DNA of 22,594 nucleotides from JAWXTP01 sp044433415 (GCA_044433415.1 JAWXTP010000039.1:1-22594), one strand, 5' to 3'; numbered from the stretch's first letter, positions 1-8,078 are shown. A program made the numbers and translations. Notes: generated from the letters alone by a model not told the origin.

Positions 1-30
1 TTTTTTATGGAGTAGAAAATCTCCTGTGGG

Positions 31-103
31 TGATCCGTCTGGGGCTCGAACCCAGGACCCCAACATTAAAAGTGTTGTGCTCTACCAGCTGAGCTAACGA
101 ATC
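31..103 (-). tRNA. tRNA-Lys (anticodon UUU)
   Basis: Read on the minus strand, the sequence folds into a complete cloverleaf of 73 nt. The acceptor stem GATTCGT pairs with ACGGATC with one G-U pair. The D arm contains AGCTCAGCTGGTAGAGC, the anticodon stem CAACA/TGTTG encloses CTTTTAA with anticodon TTT, and the T arm carries GGTTCGAGCC. The discriminator base is A and the following bases are CCCA, so CCA is not encoded in register and must be added after transcription, as is common in Bacteroidota. Confidence 0.95.
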
Positions 104-434
104 CTATACATATTGAAAATTATTCGTGAAGAATTAACCTCAAATGCGATGCAAAGATATGTACTTTTTTTTAATTTACCATATAATATTAATCTTTTTT
201 TTGAAAAAAATATAACACCTTGAATAGTAGAGTTAAAAAATGTATTTTTTTTATTCGTTTTTTACAGCTTGTTCGTGCGTTTAGCAAAATGTAATGTTGA
301 AAAAAGAAAAATATAAATACTATTTTGAAATATTTCTTTAAAGATGCTTTAGAAGTTCTTGAAGAACTCCTCTATAGTCATAAATGTTAATTAACAGGAC
401 TTCTGAAAACAAAATACAAATTGCATCTAAACAG
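104..434. other. Intergenic region between divergent tRNA-Lys and pepD
   Basis: This very AT-rich stretch separates the minus-strand tRNA from pepD. Apart from the tRNA -7 box, the only structure I see is a small near-perfect inverted repeat, AGTTCTTGAAGAACT at 354-368. No coding potential is apparent. Confidence 0.6.
152..159 (-). promoter_or_regulatory. -7 box of the tRNA-Lys promoter
   Basis: The minus strand reads TATCTTTG, a perfect match to the Bacteroidota -7 consensus TAnnTTTG, about 50 nt upstream of the tRNA 5' end. No good TTTG -33 element is found at the expected 19-21 nt further upstream, so the assignment rests on the -7 box and its position. Confidence 0.55.
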
Positions 435-466
435 TTTGTTTTTTATATAAAAATGTAGTATCTTTG
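435..466 (+). promoter_or_regulatory. pepD promoter (TTTG-N20-TATCTTTG)
   Basis: The -33 element TTTG lies at 435-438 and the -7 element TATCTTTG at 459-466, with exactly 20 nt between them. This fits the Bacteroidota housekeeping sigma consensus. Transcription should begin near 471-474, giving a leader of about 20 nt before the ATG at 494. Confidence 0.85.
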
Positions 467-493
467 GCGAAAATACTTATATAATTTATTATT

Positions 494-1963
494 ATGGATA
501 CAAATCTGTTAAAACTTAAACCAGAATTGGTTTGGAAACATTTTTCTAATATTTGCGCTCTACCTCACCCTTCTAAACACGAAGAGAAAGTAAGAGAATA
601 TATCGTAAACTTTGCTAAAGAAAACAACATCGAGACTATTGTTGATGAAGTTGGTAATGTTATTCTTTACGTTCCTGCTACTGCTGGTTACGAAAATAGA
701 AAAACTATCACTATGCAAGGCCATATAGATATGGTACCTCAAAAAAATAGCGATAAAGACTTTGATTTTGAAACAGACCCTATCGAGGCATACATAGATG
801 GCGAAATAGTTACTGCTAACGGTACTACTCTAGGTGCTGATAATGGTATAGGTGCTGCTGCTGCTTTAGCTGTTATGGAAGAATGTGGTGGTTTTGAGCA
901 TGGTGCTATCGAAGCTCTTTTCACTATAGACGAAGAAGCAGGTATGACAGGTGCTTTTGCTCTTAAACCAGGTGTTCTTAGAGGTGATATCCTTTTAAAT
1001 ATGGACTCTGAAGAAGAAGGCGAACTTTATGTAGGTTGTGCTGGTGGTGTAGATGTTGTTGCTAATATCGAATTCGAGAGAGCAGAACTTGAAGAAGGTT
1101 ATAAAGGTTTTAGAATAGATGTTAAAGGTCTTAAAGGTGGCCACTCAGGTATAGAAATCATCCTTCAAAGAGGTAACTCTAACAAAATCCTAGCTCGTAT
1201 CATCCATGGTCTTATGAATGAACTTGAAGTAGAGCTTTCAGAAATCAATGGTGGTAACATGAGAAACGCTATTCCTCGTGAAGGTCATGCTGTTGTAGCT
1301 GTTGTTGCTCACCAAGTGGAAGAGTTTAAATTATTGTTAGAAAAACAAGTAGCAGATATTAAAAACGAACTTTCAGAAGTTGATGCTGACTTAGAAGTTG
1401 TATTGACTGAATGTGAGACTCCTGAAACTGTTATCGAATTACATAGTGCTTATTCTACACTTATGGCTGTTAATGTTTGCCCTAATGGTGTTGATAGAAT
1501 GAGTGACTCTATCCCAGGTCTTGTTGAAACTAGTTCTAACTTAGGTATCTTAGTTACTAAAGAATCTAGCTTTGAAGCTGTGATGTTAGTACGTAGCTCT
1601 ATAGATAGTGCTAAAGCAGACTTAGTAGATCGTATCGTTACTACTTTTGAAGGTATCTGCCTTGATTGCGAGTGTCAAGTTAATGGTGGTTATAGTGGTT
1701 GGAAACCTAACTTAGAGTCTCCTATCCTTAAAACTATGCAAGAAACTTATGAGAAAATGTATGGTAAAACTCCTAAGATTATGGCTATTCACGCAGGTCT
1801 TGAGTGCGGTATCCTAGGTGCAACATATCCTAATTTAGATATGATTTCATTTGGTCCTACTATCTGTTTCCCTCACTCTCCAGATGAAAGCGTAAATATT
1901 GCTTCTGTAGCAAAAATGTACGACTTCTTATTAGAAACAATCAAAAATGCACCTTTAAAATAG
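494..1963 (+). CDS. pepD: Cytosol non-specific dipeptidase PepD (aminoacyl-histidine dipeptidase, M20 family)
   Basis: This is a zinc-dependent dipeptidase that hydrolyses a broad range of Xaa-His and other dipeptides in the cytosol; no signal peptide is present. The 489-aa length is typical of the family. Expected metal ligands and catalytic residues are all visible: QGHIDM (His77, catalytic Asp79), TLGADNG (Asp116), TIDEEAG (catalytic Glu147, ligand Glu148), NMDSEEEG (Asp171) and CFPHSPDE near the C terminus (His461). These match the spacing known for Vibrio PepD. The N-terminal HPSKHEEK motif is also typical. The codons are strongly biased, suggesting high expression. The gene is monocistronic, with its own promoter and a terminator directly downstream. 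Confidence 0.96.
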   Translation: MDTNLLKLKPELVWKHFSNICALPHPSKHEEKVREYIVNFAKENNIETIVDEVGNVILYVPATAGYENRKTITMQGHIDMVPQKNSDKDFDFETDPIEAYIDGEIVTANGTTLGADNGIGAAAALAVMEECGGFEHGAIEALFTIDEEAGMTGAFALKPGVLRGDILLNMDSEEEGELYVGCAGGVDVVANIEFERAELEEGYKGFRIDVKGLKGGHSGIEIILQRGNSNKILARIIHGLMNELEVELSEINGGNMRNAIPREGHAVVAVVAHQVEEFKLLLEKQVADIKNELSEVDADLEVVLTECETPETVIELHSAYSTLMAVNVCPNGVDRMSDSIPGLVETSSNLGILVTKESSFEAVMLVRSSIDSAKADLVDRIVTTFEGICLDCECQVNGGYSGWKPNLESPILKTMQETYEKMYGKTPKIMAIHAGLECGILGATYPNLDMISFGPTICFPHSPDESVNIASVAKMYDFLLETIKNAPLK

Positions 1964-1979
1964 TGCTGTATTATATGCG

Positions 1980-2018
1980 AAACTTTCGAGAGTCTGAATA
2001 TAGACTTTCGAGAGTTTT
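1980..2018 (+). terminator. pepD intrinsic terminator
   Basis: A 15-bp stem with two G-U pairs (1980-1994 with 2003-2017) encloses an 8-nt loop and runs into TTTT. Each arm contains ACTTTCGAGAGT, which is itself nearly palindromic, so the arms also read as a direct repeat. It lies 16 nt after the pepD stop. Confidence 0.85.
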
Positions 2019-2032
2019 GTAACTTTTGAATT

Positions 2033-2049
2033 GGGACTTTTTGTGTCCC
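2033..2049 (+). other. Small hairpin in the lipid-kinase leader
   Basis: GGGAC (2033-2037) can pair with GTCCC (2045-2049) around a short T-rich loop, ending about 20 nt before the lipid kinase ATG. It may be a second weak terminator or a 5' UTR hairpin. I found no convincing TTTG/TAnnTTTG promoter between it and pepD. Confidence 0.35.
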
Positions 2050-2068
2050 GACCTTAAATAATTTAATT

Positions 2069-3013
2069 ATGGATAATAGCTTTGAGCCTACATCCCGTTG
2101 GGGAGTCGTTGTCAACCCTGTTGCAGGGAGTGGCAAGGGTTTGTTAGACTATCCTGTAATTAGTAAGTATTTCAGAGATAATAAGATACTTTTTGATAGT
2201 GTGTTTACTGAAAAGAAATTTCATGCTATAGAGCTTACTGTAGAATTTATAAATAAAGGTTATCGTAAGTTGATAGTTGTTGGTGGTGATGGCACTTTCA
2301 ATGAAGTTGTTAATGGTATCTTTCACCAGAAAACAGTCGTTACAACTGATATAGAATTAGCAGTTATCGCTGTGGGTACAGGTAATGACTGGATACGTAT
2401 GCATGGTGTTCCTAAGAAATATAGCGAAGCTGTTAAAGCTATAGTTGAGGGTAAGACTTTTTTGCAGGATGTCTGTAAAGTGGGATTCTATGAGGCTAAA
2501 GTATACCAAAACCGTTACATGGCAAATATGGCAGGTGTAGGTTTTGATGCTATGGTTAATAGACAATACAATAGAATGAAACAAAAGGGATATAAAACCA
2601 AGCTGTTATATATTTATTCTATGTTACATACTCTTTTTTGGTATCGCTCAGTGAAGATGGATATAAATATAGATGGAGAGGATGTTATAGACGAAAAAAT
2701 ACTAACAGGAGCCCTTGCAATTGGTAAATACAATGGTGGTGGTATGTTACAAGCCCCTTTGGCTATTGCCGATGATGGACTTTTGGATATTACTATCATA
2801 AAGAAAATGCACAATTTTAATGTGCTAAGATATGCTAAGTATCTTTTTAACGGAGATATATATAAAGTTCCTCGTTCTGTGTTTTTTAGAGGCCATGAGG
2901 TTGTTATTACTTCCGAAGAACCAACACCAATAGAAATAGATGGAGAAGCAATGGGTTATACGCCCTTTGATTTTAAAATAATTTGTAAAGCATTAAAGGT
3001 TATAATTAAATGA
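2069..3013 (+). CDS. Diacylglycerol kinase family lipid kinase (YegS/LCB5-like)
   Basis: This is a cytosolic or membrane-peripheral ATP-dependent lipid kinase. The DAGK catalytic domain is recognisable by NPVAGSGKG (residues 16-24), the nucleotide-binding GGDGTFNE (72-79) and GTGNDW (103-108). The rest resembles the C-terminal beta-sandwich of the YegS/DgkB fold, and the 314-aa length is normal. The actual lipid (diacylglycerol, sphingoid base or other) cannot be told from sequence. Bacteroidota make sphingolipids, so a sphingosine-type substrate is possible but unproven. The stop codon overlaps the start of the GH92 gene in an ATGA, suggesting translational coupling. No strong promoter is visible after the pepD terminator. 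Confidence 0.9.
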   Translation: MDNSFEPTSRWGVVVNPVAGSGKGLLDYPVISKYFRDNKILFDSVFTEKKFHAIELTVEFINKGYRKLIVVGGDGTFNEVVNGIFHQKTVVTTDIELAVIAVGTGNDWIRMHGVPKKYSEAVKAIVEGKTFLQDVCKVGFYEAKVYQNRYMANMAGVGFDAMVNRQYNRMKQKGYKTKLLYIYSMLHTLFWYRSVKMDINIDGEDVIDEKILTGALAIGKYNGGGMLQAPLAIADDGLLDITIIKKMHNFNVLRYAKYLFNGDIYKVPRSVFFRGHEVVITSEEPTPIEIDGEAMGYTPFDFKIICKALKVIIK

Positions 3014-5307
3014 AAAAAATATTTGTGCTATTATGTAGCTTCTTCGCTGTCTCTACTGTGAGTAATGCTCAAAATGCAGCGATAAAGAGTGTAGATAAAC
3101 CTGTAGAATGGGTTAATACTCTTATGGGTACAGATTCTGAGTACCTACTGTCTAATGGAAATACTTATCCTGCTGTGGCGCTGCCTTGGGGTATGAACTT
3201 CTGGACTCCTCAGACTGGTAAAATGGGTAACGGATGGGCTTATACCTATAACTCATATAAAATTAGAGGTATAAAACAAACGCACCAACCAAGTCCTTGG
3301 ATTAATGACTATGGTCAGTTTTCGCTGTTGCCTATAGTTGGTGAAAAGGTTTTTGATGAAGAAAAAAGAGCTAGCTGGTTTTCGCATAAAGCAGAAACTG
3401 CCACACCTTATTATTATAGTGTGTATCTTGCAGATTATGATGTTGTCACTGAGATTACACCTACAGAACGTGCTGCACAATTTAGAATCACTTATCCTGA
3501 GACTGATAGCGCAAGATTAGTGATAGATGCTTTTGATAGAGGTTCTTATATAAAAGTTGATAAGGCTAATAGAAAAATTGTAGGCTATACAACTAGAAAT
3601 AGTGGGGGAGTGCCTAAGAATTTTAAAAACTGGTTTGTTATAGAACTAGATAAAGAAATTTGTGATGTTGATATATGGTGTGACTCAACGCTTTATAGCA
3701 ATAAAACAGAGCTTCAAGGCAATCATGTAGGAGCTATAGTAAGTTTTAAAACTAAACGCGGAGAACAAGTAGGAGCGCGTGTTGCTTCATCTTTTATCTC
3801 TCTTGAACAAGCTCAAGTTTCTCTTGATAGAGAGTTAGCAAAAGATAATTTTGAGCAAACTAAACAAAAAGGTTATGATATTTGGAATGAGGAGCTTAGT
3901 AGAGTTGCTGTAAATGATGGACAGTATGCTGATATTAAGGTTTTCTATTCTTCTCTTTATCGTTTGTTGCTTTTCCCACGTAAGTTTTATGAGATAGATA
4001 AAGATAATAATATAGTTCACTATAGCCCTTATAATGGCGAGGTACTTCCAGGTTATATGTTTACAGATAATGGTTTCTGGGACACTTTTAGAGCTGTTTT
4101 CCCTTTCTTTAGCTTGGCTTATCCAACACTTACTTCTCAAATTATGGAGGGACTAGTAAATACATATAAAGAAAGTGGCTGGTTGCCTGAATGGGCTTCC
4201 CCAGGTCATAGAGATTGTATGATAGGTTCTAACTCTTCATCTATTATTGCATCGGCTTATTTGCTTGCAGAGGGTAATAAAGATTATGACATAGAAACAT
4301 TATTTGAAGCTATGGTACATAGTGGAGAAAATGAAGGACCTTTGACTTCTGTAGGTCGTAAGGGTGCACCTTATTATAATAAGTTAGGTTATGTGCCTTA
4401 TGATGTGGATATTAAAGAAAATGTAGCTCGTACCTTAGAGTATGCCTATGCTGACTATGCAATTATGAGGTTAGCAGAGAAGCTAGGTAAGCCTAAGAGT
4501 ACAATAAACTTATATAAGGAGCGTTCTCAAAATTACAAAAACGTATTTGACAAGGAGACTTCTATGATGCGTGGACGTAATGAAAATGGAGAGTTCCAAA
4601 GTCCGTTTAACCCATTTAAATGGGGTGATGCTTTCACAGAAGGCAATGCATGGCATTACACATGGAGCGTTTTCCACGATATTGAGGGTTTAGCAACTTT
4701 AATGGGTGGACGTGATAAGATGGCATTAATGTTAGACAGCATGTTTAGTGTACCGCCAATGTTTGACAACTCATATTATGGTTTTACTATACATGAAATC
4801 CGTGAGATGCAAATTATGAATATGGGTAATTATGCACATGGTAACCAACCTGTTCAACATGCTATTTACCTTTATAACTATCTTAACCAACCTTGGAAAA
4901 CTCAGAGTCGTGTACGTGAGGTTATGACTAAACTGTATGCTGCTTCGCCTGATGGTTACTGTGGTGATGAAGATAATGGTCAAACTTCTGCATGGTTTGT
5001 ATTTAGTGCCATGGGCTTCTACCCTGTAACTCCTGTTGATGGTGAGTATATCATAGGTTCACCTTTGTTTGGGGAGGTAAGTTTTAAGCAAGAAAATGGT
5101 AAGGTGTTTACTATTTTAGCTGAGAATAACTCACCTGAAAATGTATATATTCAAAGTGTTACGCTTAATGGAAAGCCTTTTGATTTGACTTACCTGACTC
5201 ATAAACAGATAAATGAAGGTGGTGAGTTGAAGTTTGTTATGGGTGATAAACCTAATTATAAATGGGGTGTAGGTAAAAAATCAGTACCTACTTCTATGAC
5301 AAAGTAA
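3010..5307 (+). CDS. GH92 alpha-mannosidase 1, predicted exo-alpha-1,2 type, periplasmic
   Basis: This is a calcium-dependent inverting exo-alpha-mannosidase of family GH92. A type I signal peptide (about residues 1-20, ending SNA before QNA) predicts export to the periplasm. The N-terminal beta-sandwich carries RGIKQTHQPSPWINDYGQ, typical of the alpha-1,2 clade. The catalytic domain has the general acid Glu544 in TEGNAWHY and base-side Asp653/Asp655 in CGDEDNGQTSAW. His595-Glu596 in TIHEIREM lie 51 and 52 residues after the acid, the same spacing as His584/Glu585 after Glu533 in Bacteroides thetaiotaomicron BT3990, where the pair supports alpha-1,2 specificity. Linkage specificity is therefore an inference from this motif. 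The start overlaps the lipid kinase stop by 4 nt, and GH92 number 2 follows 65 nt later. Confidence 0.93.
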   Translation: MKKIFVLLCSFFAVSTVSNAQNAAIKSVDKPVEWVNTLMGTDSEYLLSNGNTYPAVALPWGMNFWTPQTGKMGNGWAYTYNSYKIRGIKQTHQPSPWINDYGQFSLLPIVGEKVFDEEKRASWFSHKAETATPYYYSVYLADYDVVTEITPTERAAQFRITYPETDSARLVIDAFDRGSYIKVDKANRKIVGYTTRNSGGVPKNFKNWFVIELDKEICDVDIWCDSTLYSNKTELQGNHVGAIVSFKTKRGEQVGARVASSFISLEQAQVSLDRELAKDNFEQTKQKGYDIWNEELSRVAVNDGQYADIKVFYSSLYRLLLFPRKFYEIDKDNNIVHYSPYNGEVLPGYMFTDNGFWDTFRAVFPFFSLAYPTLTSQIMEGLVNTYKESGWLPEWASPGHRDCMIGSNSSSIIASAYLLAEGNKDYDIETLFEAMVHSGENEGPLTSVGRKGAPYYNKLGYVPYDVDIKENVARTLEYAYADYAIMRLAEKLGKPKSTINLYKERSQNYKNVFDKETSMMRGRNENGEFQSPFNPFKWGDAFTEGNAWHYTWSVFHDIEGLATLMGGRDKMALMLDSMFSVPPMFDNSYYGFTIHEIREMQIMNMGNYAHGNQPVQHAIYLYNYLNQPWKTQSRVREVMTKLYAASPDGYCGDEDNGQTSAWFVFSAMGFYPVTPVDGEYIIGSPLFGEVSFKQENGKVFTILAENNSPENVYIQSVTLNGKPFDLTYLTHKQINEGGELKFVMGDKPNYKWGVGKKSVPTSMTK

Positions 5308-5325
5308 TATATTTATTATTAAGAA

Positions 5326-5366
5326 AACTAAAACAATTATATTAAAAACTAAAACAACTAAAACAA
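5326..5366 (+). repeat. Three copies of AACTAAAACAA before GH92 number 2
   Basis: The 11-mer AACTAAAACAA occurs at 5326-5336, 5347-5357 and 5356-5366, the last two overlapping by 2 nt. They fill the 65-nt gap ahead of the ATG at 5373. There is no promoter or Shine-Dalgarno match here. The A/C-rich unstructured leader may help initiation, which in Bacteroidota often relies on A-rich leaders, or may be simple slippage. Confidence 0.6.
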
Positions 5367-5372
5367 CTTTTT

Positions 5373-7610
5373 ATGAAACTTTCTAGTATTGTTATTGGAT
5401 GTTTTGCTATTTCTGGAATCTTCTCTTGTGCTACAACAGAAGTTGCTGAAATAGCAGATTACACTCAATTCGTTAACCCTTTCATTGGTACTGATGGTCC
5501 TGGTAACACTTACCCAGGTGCACAAGTTCCTTTTGGCATGGTGCAGCTTAGCCCTGATAATGGCATCGGTGGTTGGGATAGAATCGCAGGTTATTTCTAT
5601 CCAGATTCAACAATAGGTTCATTCAGTATGACTCACCTTAGTGGTACAGGTGCTGGTGACTTATATGACTTAGCATTTATGCCTGTTATGAACCCTTATA
5701 AAGATGGTAGAGTTGAAGCTGCTGCAAAAGGCGAACAAGTTAAAAGCGCTACTCAAGGACAAATAGGTGTTTACTCAACTTTCTCTCATGATGATGAGTT
5801 TGCTACTGCAGGTTACTACTCAGTATTACTTAAAGACTATAACATTTTTGTAGAGCTTACAGCTACTGAGAGATGTGGTATGCAACGTTACACATTTAAA
5901 GATGCAGGTGATGCAACAGTATTCTTTGACCTTAATCGTGCTTTAAACTGGGACTTCACTATGGATACTAAAATGGAGGTTATAGACTCTGTTACTATCT
6001 CTGGTTACCGTTTCTCTAAAGGTTGGGCTAACGACCAAAGATTATATTATGTTGCTAAGTTCTCTAAACCTTTCGATTTTGAGAAAATCACTGACAGACA
6101 AATCATGCTTAAAGGCGAAGAAGTAGGTGTTGGTATAGCTGCAAAATTGAATTATAAAGTTGCTGCTGACGAGCAAATCACTGTTAAATGTGCTATTTCT
6201 GCTGTAAGTGAAGCTAACGCCCTAGCTAATCTTAACGCTGAGATGGCGGAATGGGATTTCGAAGCTGTAAGAGCTAACGCTAAATGCGCTTGGAATAAAG
6301 AGTTATCAAAAATTGAAGTAGAGAGTAACGATATAGATCAAAAAACTATTTTTTACACAGCTATGTATCAAAGTATGTTAGCACCTACTGTATATCAAGA
6401 TGTTAACGGTGAATATCGTGGAGCAGACTTAGAAGTTCATAAAGCTGAGGGCTTCACTAACTACACTCGTTTTTCATTGTGGGACACTTACCGTGCTGCT
6501 CACCCTCTTTACACTATCACTCAACCTGATAGAGTAAACGATATGGTGAAATCTTTCCTTGTATTCTACAAACAACACGGAAGATTACCTGTATGGAATT
6601 TCCAAGGTCAAGAAACAGATATGATGATTGCTTACCACTCAGTTCCTGTAATTGTTGATGCTTACTTAAAAGGTATAGGTAACTTTGATGCAGAAGAAGC
6701 TCTAGCTGCTTGTGTTGGTACTGCTAACTTTGATAGTTATAGAGGCATAGGTGACTACAAGAAACTAGGTTATATGCCTACTACAGAGCATGAGAGTGTG
6801 TCTAAAACTTTAGAATATGCTTATGATGATTTCTGTATCGCTAGAATGGCTGAGAAAATGGGTAAAAAAGATATAGCTGACGAATTCTACAAGCGTTCTC
6901 AATATTTTCGTGGTAATTTCAACCCTGAGTCTTTATGGTTTGAACCACGTGATGAAAAAGGTAACTGGTTAGGTAACTTTGATCCAGATGCTTATACTAA
7001 GCACTTCACAGAAAGTAACGCATGGCACTATTTCTTCTATGTTCCTCAAGATGTTGAAGGTCTTAAAGAGCTTATGGGTGGTGAAGAAATATTTAGAACA
7101 CGTCTTGATGATATGTTTACTAAAGGACCTCACGCTGATGAGAAACTTCCTATCTTCTCTACAGGTATGATTGGTCAATATGCACATGGTAATGAGCCTT
7201 CTCACCACGTTGCTTACCTTTACAACTGGACTAAAGAGCCTTGGAAAACTCAGAAATATGTACGTGAGATTACAACTACTCAATATGCTAACAAACCTTT
7301 CGGTCACTGTGGTAATGAGGACTGTGGTCAAATGTCATCTTGGTTTATCTTTAGCTCTTTAGGTTTCTATCCTGTAGATCCTGTAGCAGGAGTTTATGAT
7401 TTAGGTAGTCCTTTATTTAGCTATGCTAAAATCAACCTTCCTAACTCTAAAACTTTTGTTGTTGAGGCAGAGAATAACTCACCTGAGAATATGTATGTTC
7501 AATCTGTAACTCTTAATGGTCAACCTCTAGAGGGTCTTACTATTAAGCATTCAGATATCATGGCAGGGGGTACTTTGAAATTTGTTATGACAAATACTCC
7601 TGCAAAATAA
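5373..7610 (+). CDS. GH92 alpha-mannosidase 2, lipoprotein, not the alpha-1,2 motif type
   Basis: A 745-aa GH92 exo-alpha-mannosidase with a type II signal peptide: the lipobox IFSC gives acylated Cys19. The acidic residues after the cysteine are compatible with surface display, but this is only suggestive. The N-terminal domain shows THLSGTGAGD and NPFIGTDGPGNTYPGA. The catalytic domain shows SLWDTYRAAHPL, the acid Glu547 in FTESNAWHY (Ser where the relatives have Gly) and Asp650 in CGNEDCGQMSSW. The His-Glu pair of GH92 number 1 is absent; STGMIGQYAHGNEP occupies that region with a shorter loop. A linkage other than alpha-1,2 (for example 1,3, 1,4 or 1,6) is therefore more likely. Codons are as biased as in pepD, suggesting strong expression. 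Confidence 0.93.
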   Translation: MKLSSIVIGCFAISGIFSCATTEVAEIADYTQFVNPFIGTDGPGNTYPGAQVPFGMVQLSPDNGIGGWDRIAGYFYPDSTIGSFSMTHLSGTGAGDLYDLAFMPVMNPYKDGRVEAAAKGEQVKSATQGQIGVYSTFSHDDEFATAGYYSVLLKDYNIFVELTATERCGMQRYTFKDAGDATVFFDLNRALNWDFTMDTKMEVIDSVTISGYRFSKGWANDQRLYYVAKFSKPFDFEKITDRQIMLKGEEVGVGIAAKLNYKVAADEQITVKCAISAVSEANALANLNAEMAEWDFEAVRANAKCAWNKELSKIEVESNDIDQKTIFYTAMYQSMLAPTVYQDVNGEYRGADLEVHKAEGFTNYTRFSLWDTYRAAHPLYTITQPDRVNDMVKSFLVFYKQHGRLPVWNFQGQETDMMIAYHSVPVIVDAYLKGIGNFDAEEALAACVGTANFDSYRGIGDYKKLGYMPTTEHESVSKTLEYAYDDFCIARMAEKMGKKDIADEFYKRSQYFRGNFNPESLWFEPRDEKGNWLGNFDPDAYTKHFTESNAWHYFFYVPQDVEGLKELMGGEEIFRTRLDDMFTKGPHADEKLPIFSTGMIGQYAHGNEPSHHVAYLYNWTKEPWKTQKYVREITTTQYANKPFGHCGNEDCGQMSSWFIFSSLGFYPVDPVAGVYDLGSPLFSYAKINLPNSKTFVVEAENNSPENMYVQSVTLNGQPLEGLTIKHSDIMAGGTLKFVMTNTPAK

Positions 7611-7618
7611 TCTTTGAT

Positions 7619-7658
7619 GCCGGCAGAAACCTTAGGGAAAGCTTTTCCCAATAACGGC
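7619..7658 (+). terminator. Compound hairpin just after GH92 number 2
   Basis: GGGAAA (7635-7640) pairs with TTTCCC (7644-7649) around GCT, enclosed by GCCG (7619-7622) with CGGC (7655-7658). Two T-rich runs follow at about 7663-7678. It may act as a terminator 9 nt after the stop codon, but the same sequence also forms the outer left arm of the long near-palindrome described below. Confidence 0.45.
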
Positions 7659-7947
7659 CTACATTTTTCACCTTTTTTAAAGGGGAGTTCTATAAACTGG
7701 TTTTATTCGATTTCGAATTTTAAAGTTTTAGATTTGGAGTTTTATAAATACAGGCGTGGTGGTTCCCACGGCGTATTTGTAAAAATTCAAAGATGAAGCT
7801 TTAAAATCCGAAAGCGTTAAAACCCAGTTTTTAGAAGTTCCCTAAAGTTTCAATACTCACAACCCTTGAGGTTGCTCCGTTTAAAACTTCAAAAAACGCA
7901 AAGAATCTAAGCCGTTCTTGAAAAAAGCGAACAGCCCGTTTCCTGCC
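7622..7947. repeat. Long near-palindrome, about 326 nt, enclosing repeat copy A
   Basis: Outside the core element, the flanks are also inverted copies of each other. GGCAGAAAC at 7622-7630 mirrors GTTTCCTGCC at 7938-7947, AACGGC at 7653-7658 mirrors GCCGTT at 7911-7916, and TTTTTTAAAG mirrors CTTCAAAAAA near 7890. The right flank contains about 40 nt more than the left. This extra piece includes its own hairpin, CAACC (7860-7864) with GGTTG (7870-7874), and looks like a later insertion. The whole stretch lies in the intergenic region 7611-8124. Confidence 0.65.
7681..7844 (+). repeat. Palindromic intergenic element, full copy A
   Basis: The arms of about 75-80 nt are imperfect inverted repeats centred at 7762/7763. 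The centre is a hairpin CGTGG (7755-7759), loop TGGTTC, CCACG (7766-7770). The left arm runs from AGGGGAGTTCTATAAACTGG through TTTTATTCGATTTCGAATTT to the centre. The right arm ends AGTTTTTAGAAGTTCCCT. The inverted copy at 14671-14836 aligns over its entire length, and the left arm alone recurs at 10551-10604. It has no transposase and no good ORF, so it is either a non-autonomous mobile element or a structured RNA module. Confidence 0.85.
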
Positions 7948-8078
7948 CTATGCAGGCTAAATAGTTATATGTAAGAATTTATATAATAACTGCATAGTTT
8001 ATACAGTTTAGTTTTTATCGGGCAGTAATATTAAATAATATTAAAATGCTAGACGATTACATATGTCTAGCATTTTTT
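7943..8078 (+). ncRNA. Candidate structured RNA ending in a terminator
   Basis: Nested pairings are visible: CTGCCC (7943-7948) with GGGCAG (8020-8025), TATGCAG (7949-7955) with CTGCATA (7990-7996), and TTATAT (7965-7970) with ATATAA (7981-7986). A strong terminator follows at 8045-8078. An alternative inner pairing is CTAAA (7957-7961) with TTTAG (8007-8011). I found no promoter directly upstream, so it could be a processed 3' UTR of the GH92 transcript, a leader of GH92 number 3, or a stand-alone small RNA. It does not match any family I can recognise by eye. Confidence 0.3.
8045..8078 (+). terminator. Intrinsic terminator upstream of GH92 number 3
   Basis: AATGCTAGAC (8045-8054) pairs perfectly with GTCTAGCATT (8065-8074) around a 10-nt loop and is followed by a T run to 8078. 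Its position, 47 nt before the GH92 number 3 ATG, suggests it ends transcription from GH92 number 2 or acts as an attenuator in the leader of GH92 number 3. Confidence 0.85.

Noticed and set aside
354..368. Inverted repeat AGTTCTTGAAGAACT as a further copy of the palindromic family
   Set aside because: Only a few bases resemble the element ends, which is not enough to separate homology from chance in AT-rich sequence.
2016..2050. Possible TTTG/TAnnTTTG promoter for the lipid kinase
   Set aside because: TTTG motifs exist, but no TAnnTTTG box sits 19-21 nt downstream of any of them.
6969..7331. Minus-strand open frame of 120 codons inside GH92 number 2
   Set aside because: It lies antisense within a well-supported enzyme gene and shows no recognisable domain; it is a shadow of the biased codons of the real gene.
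7614..7796. A 60-codon plus-strand open frame after GH92 number 2
   Set aside because: It runs through the arm of the palindromic element and into its central hairpin, has no promoter, and its sequence is explained by the repeat.
7681..7947. CRISPR array or transposon with its own transposase
   Set aside because: The repeats are inverted arms rather than regularly spaced direct repeats, there are no spacers, and no transposase-like reading frame is present.
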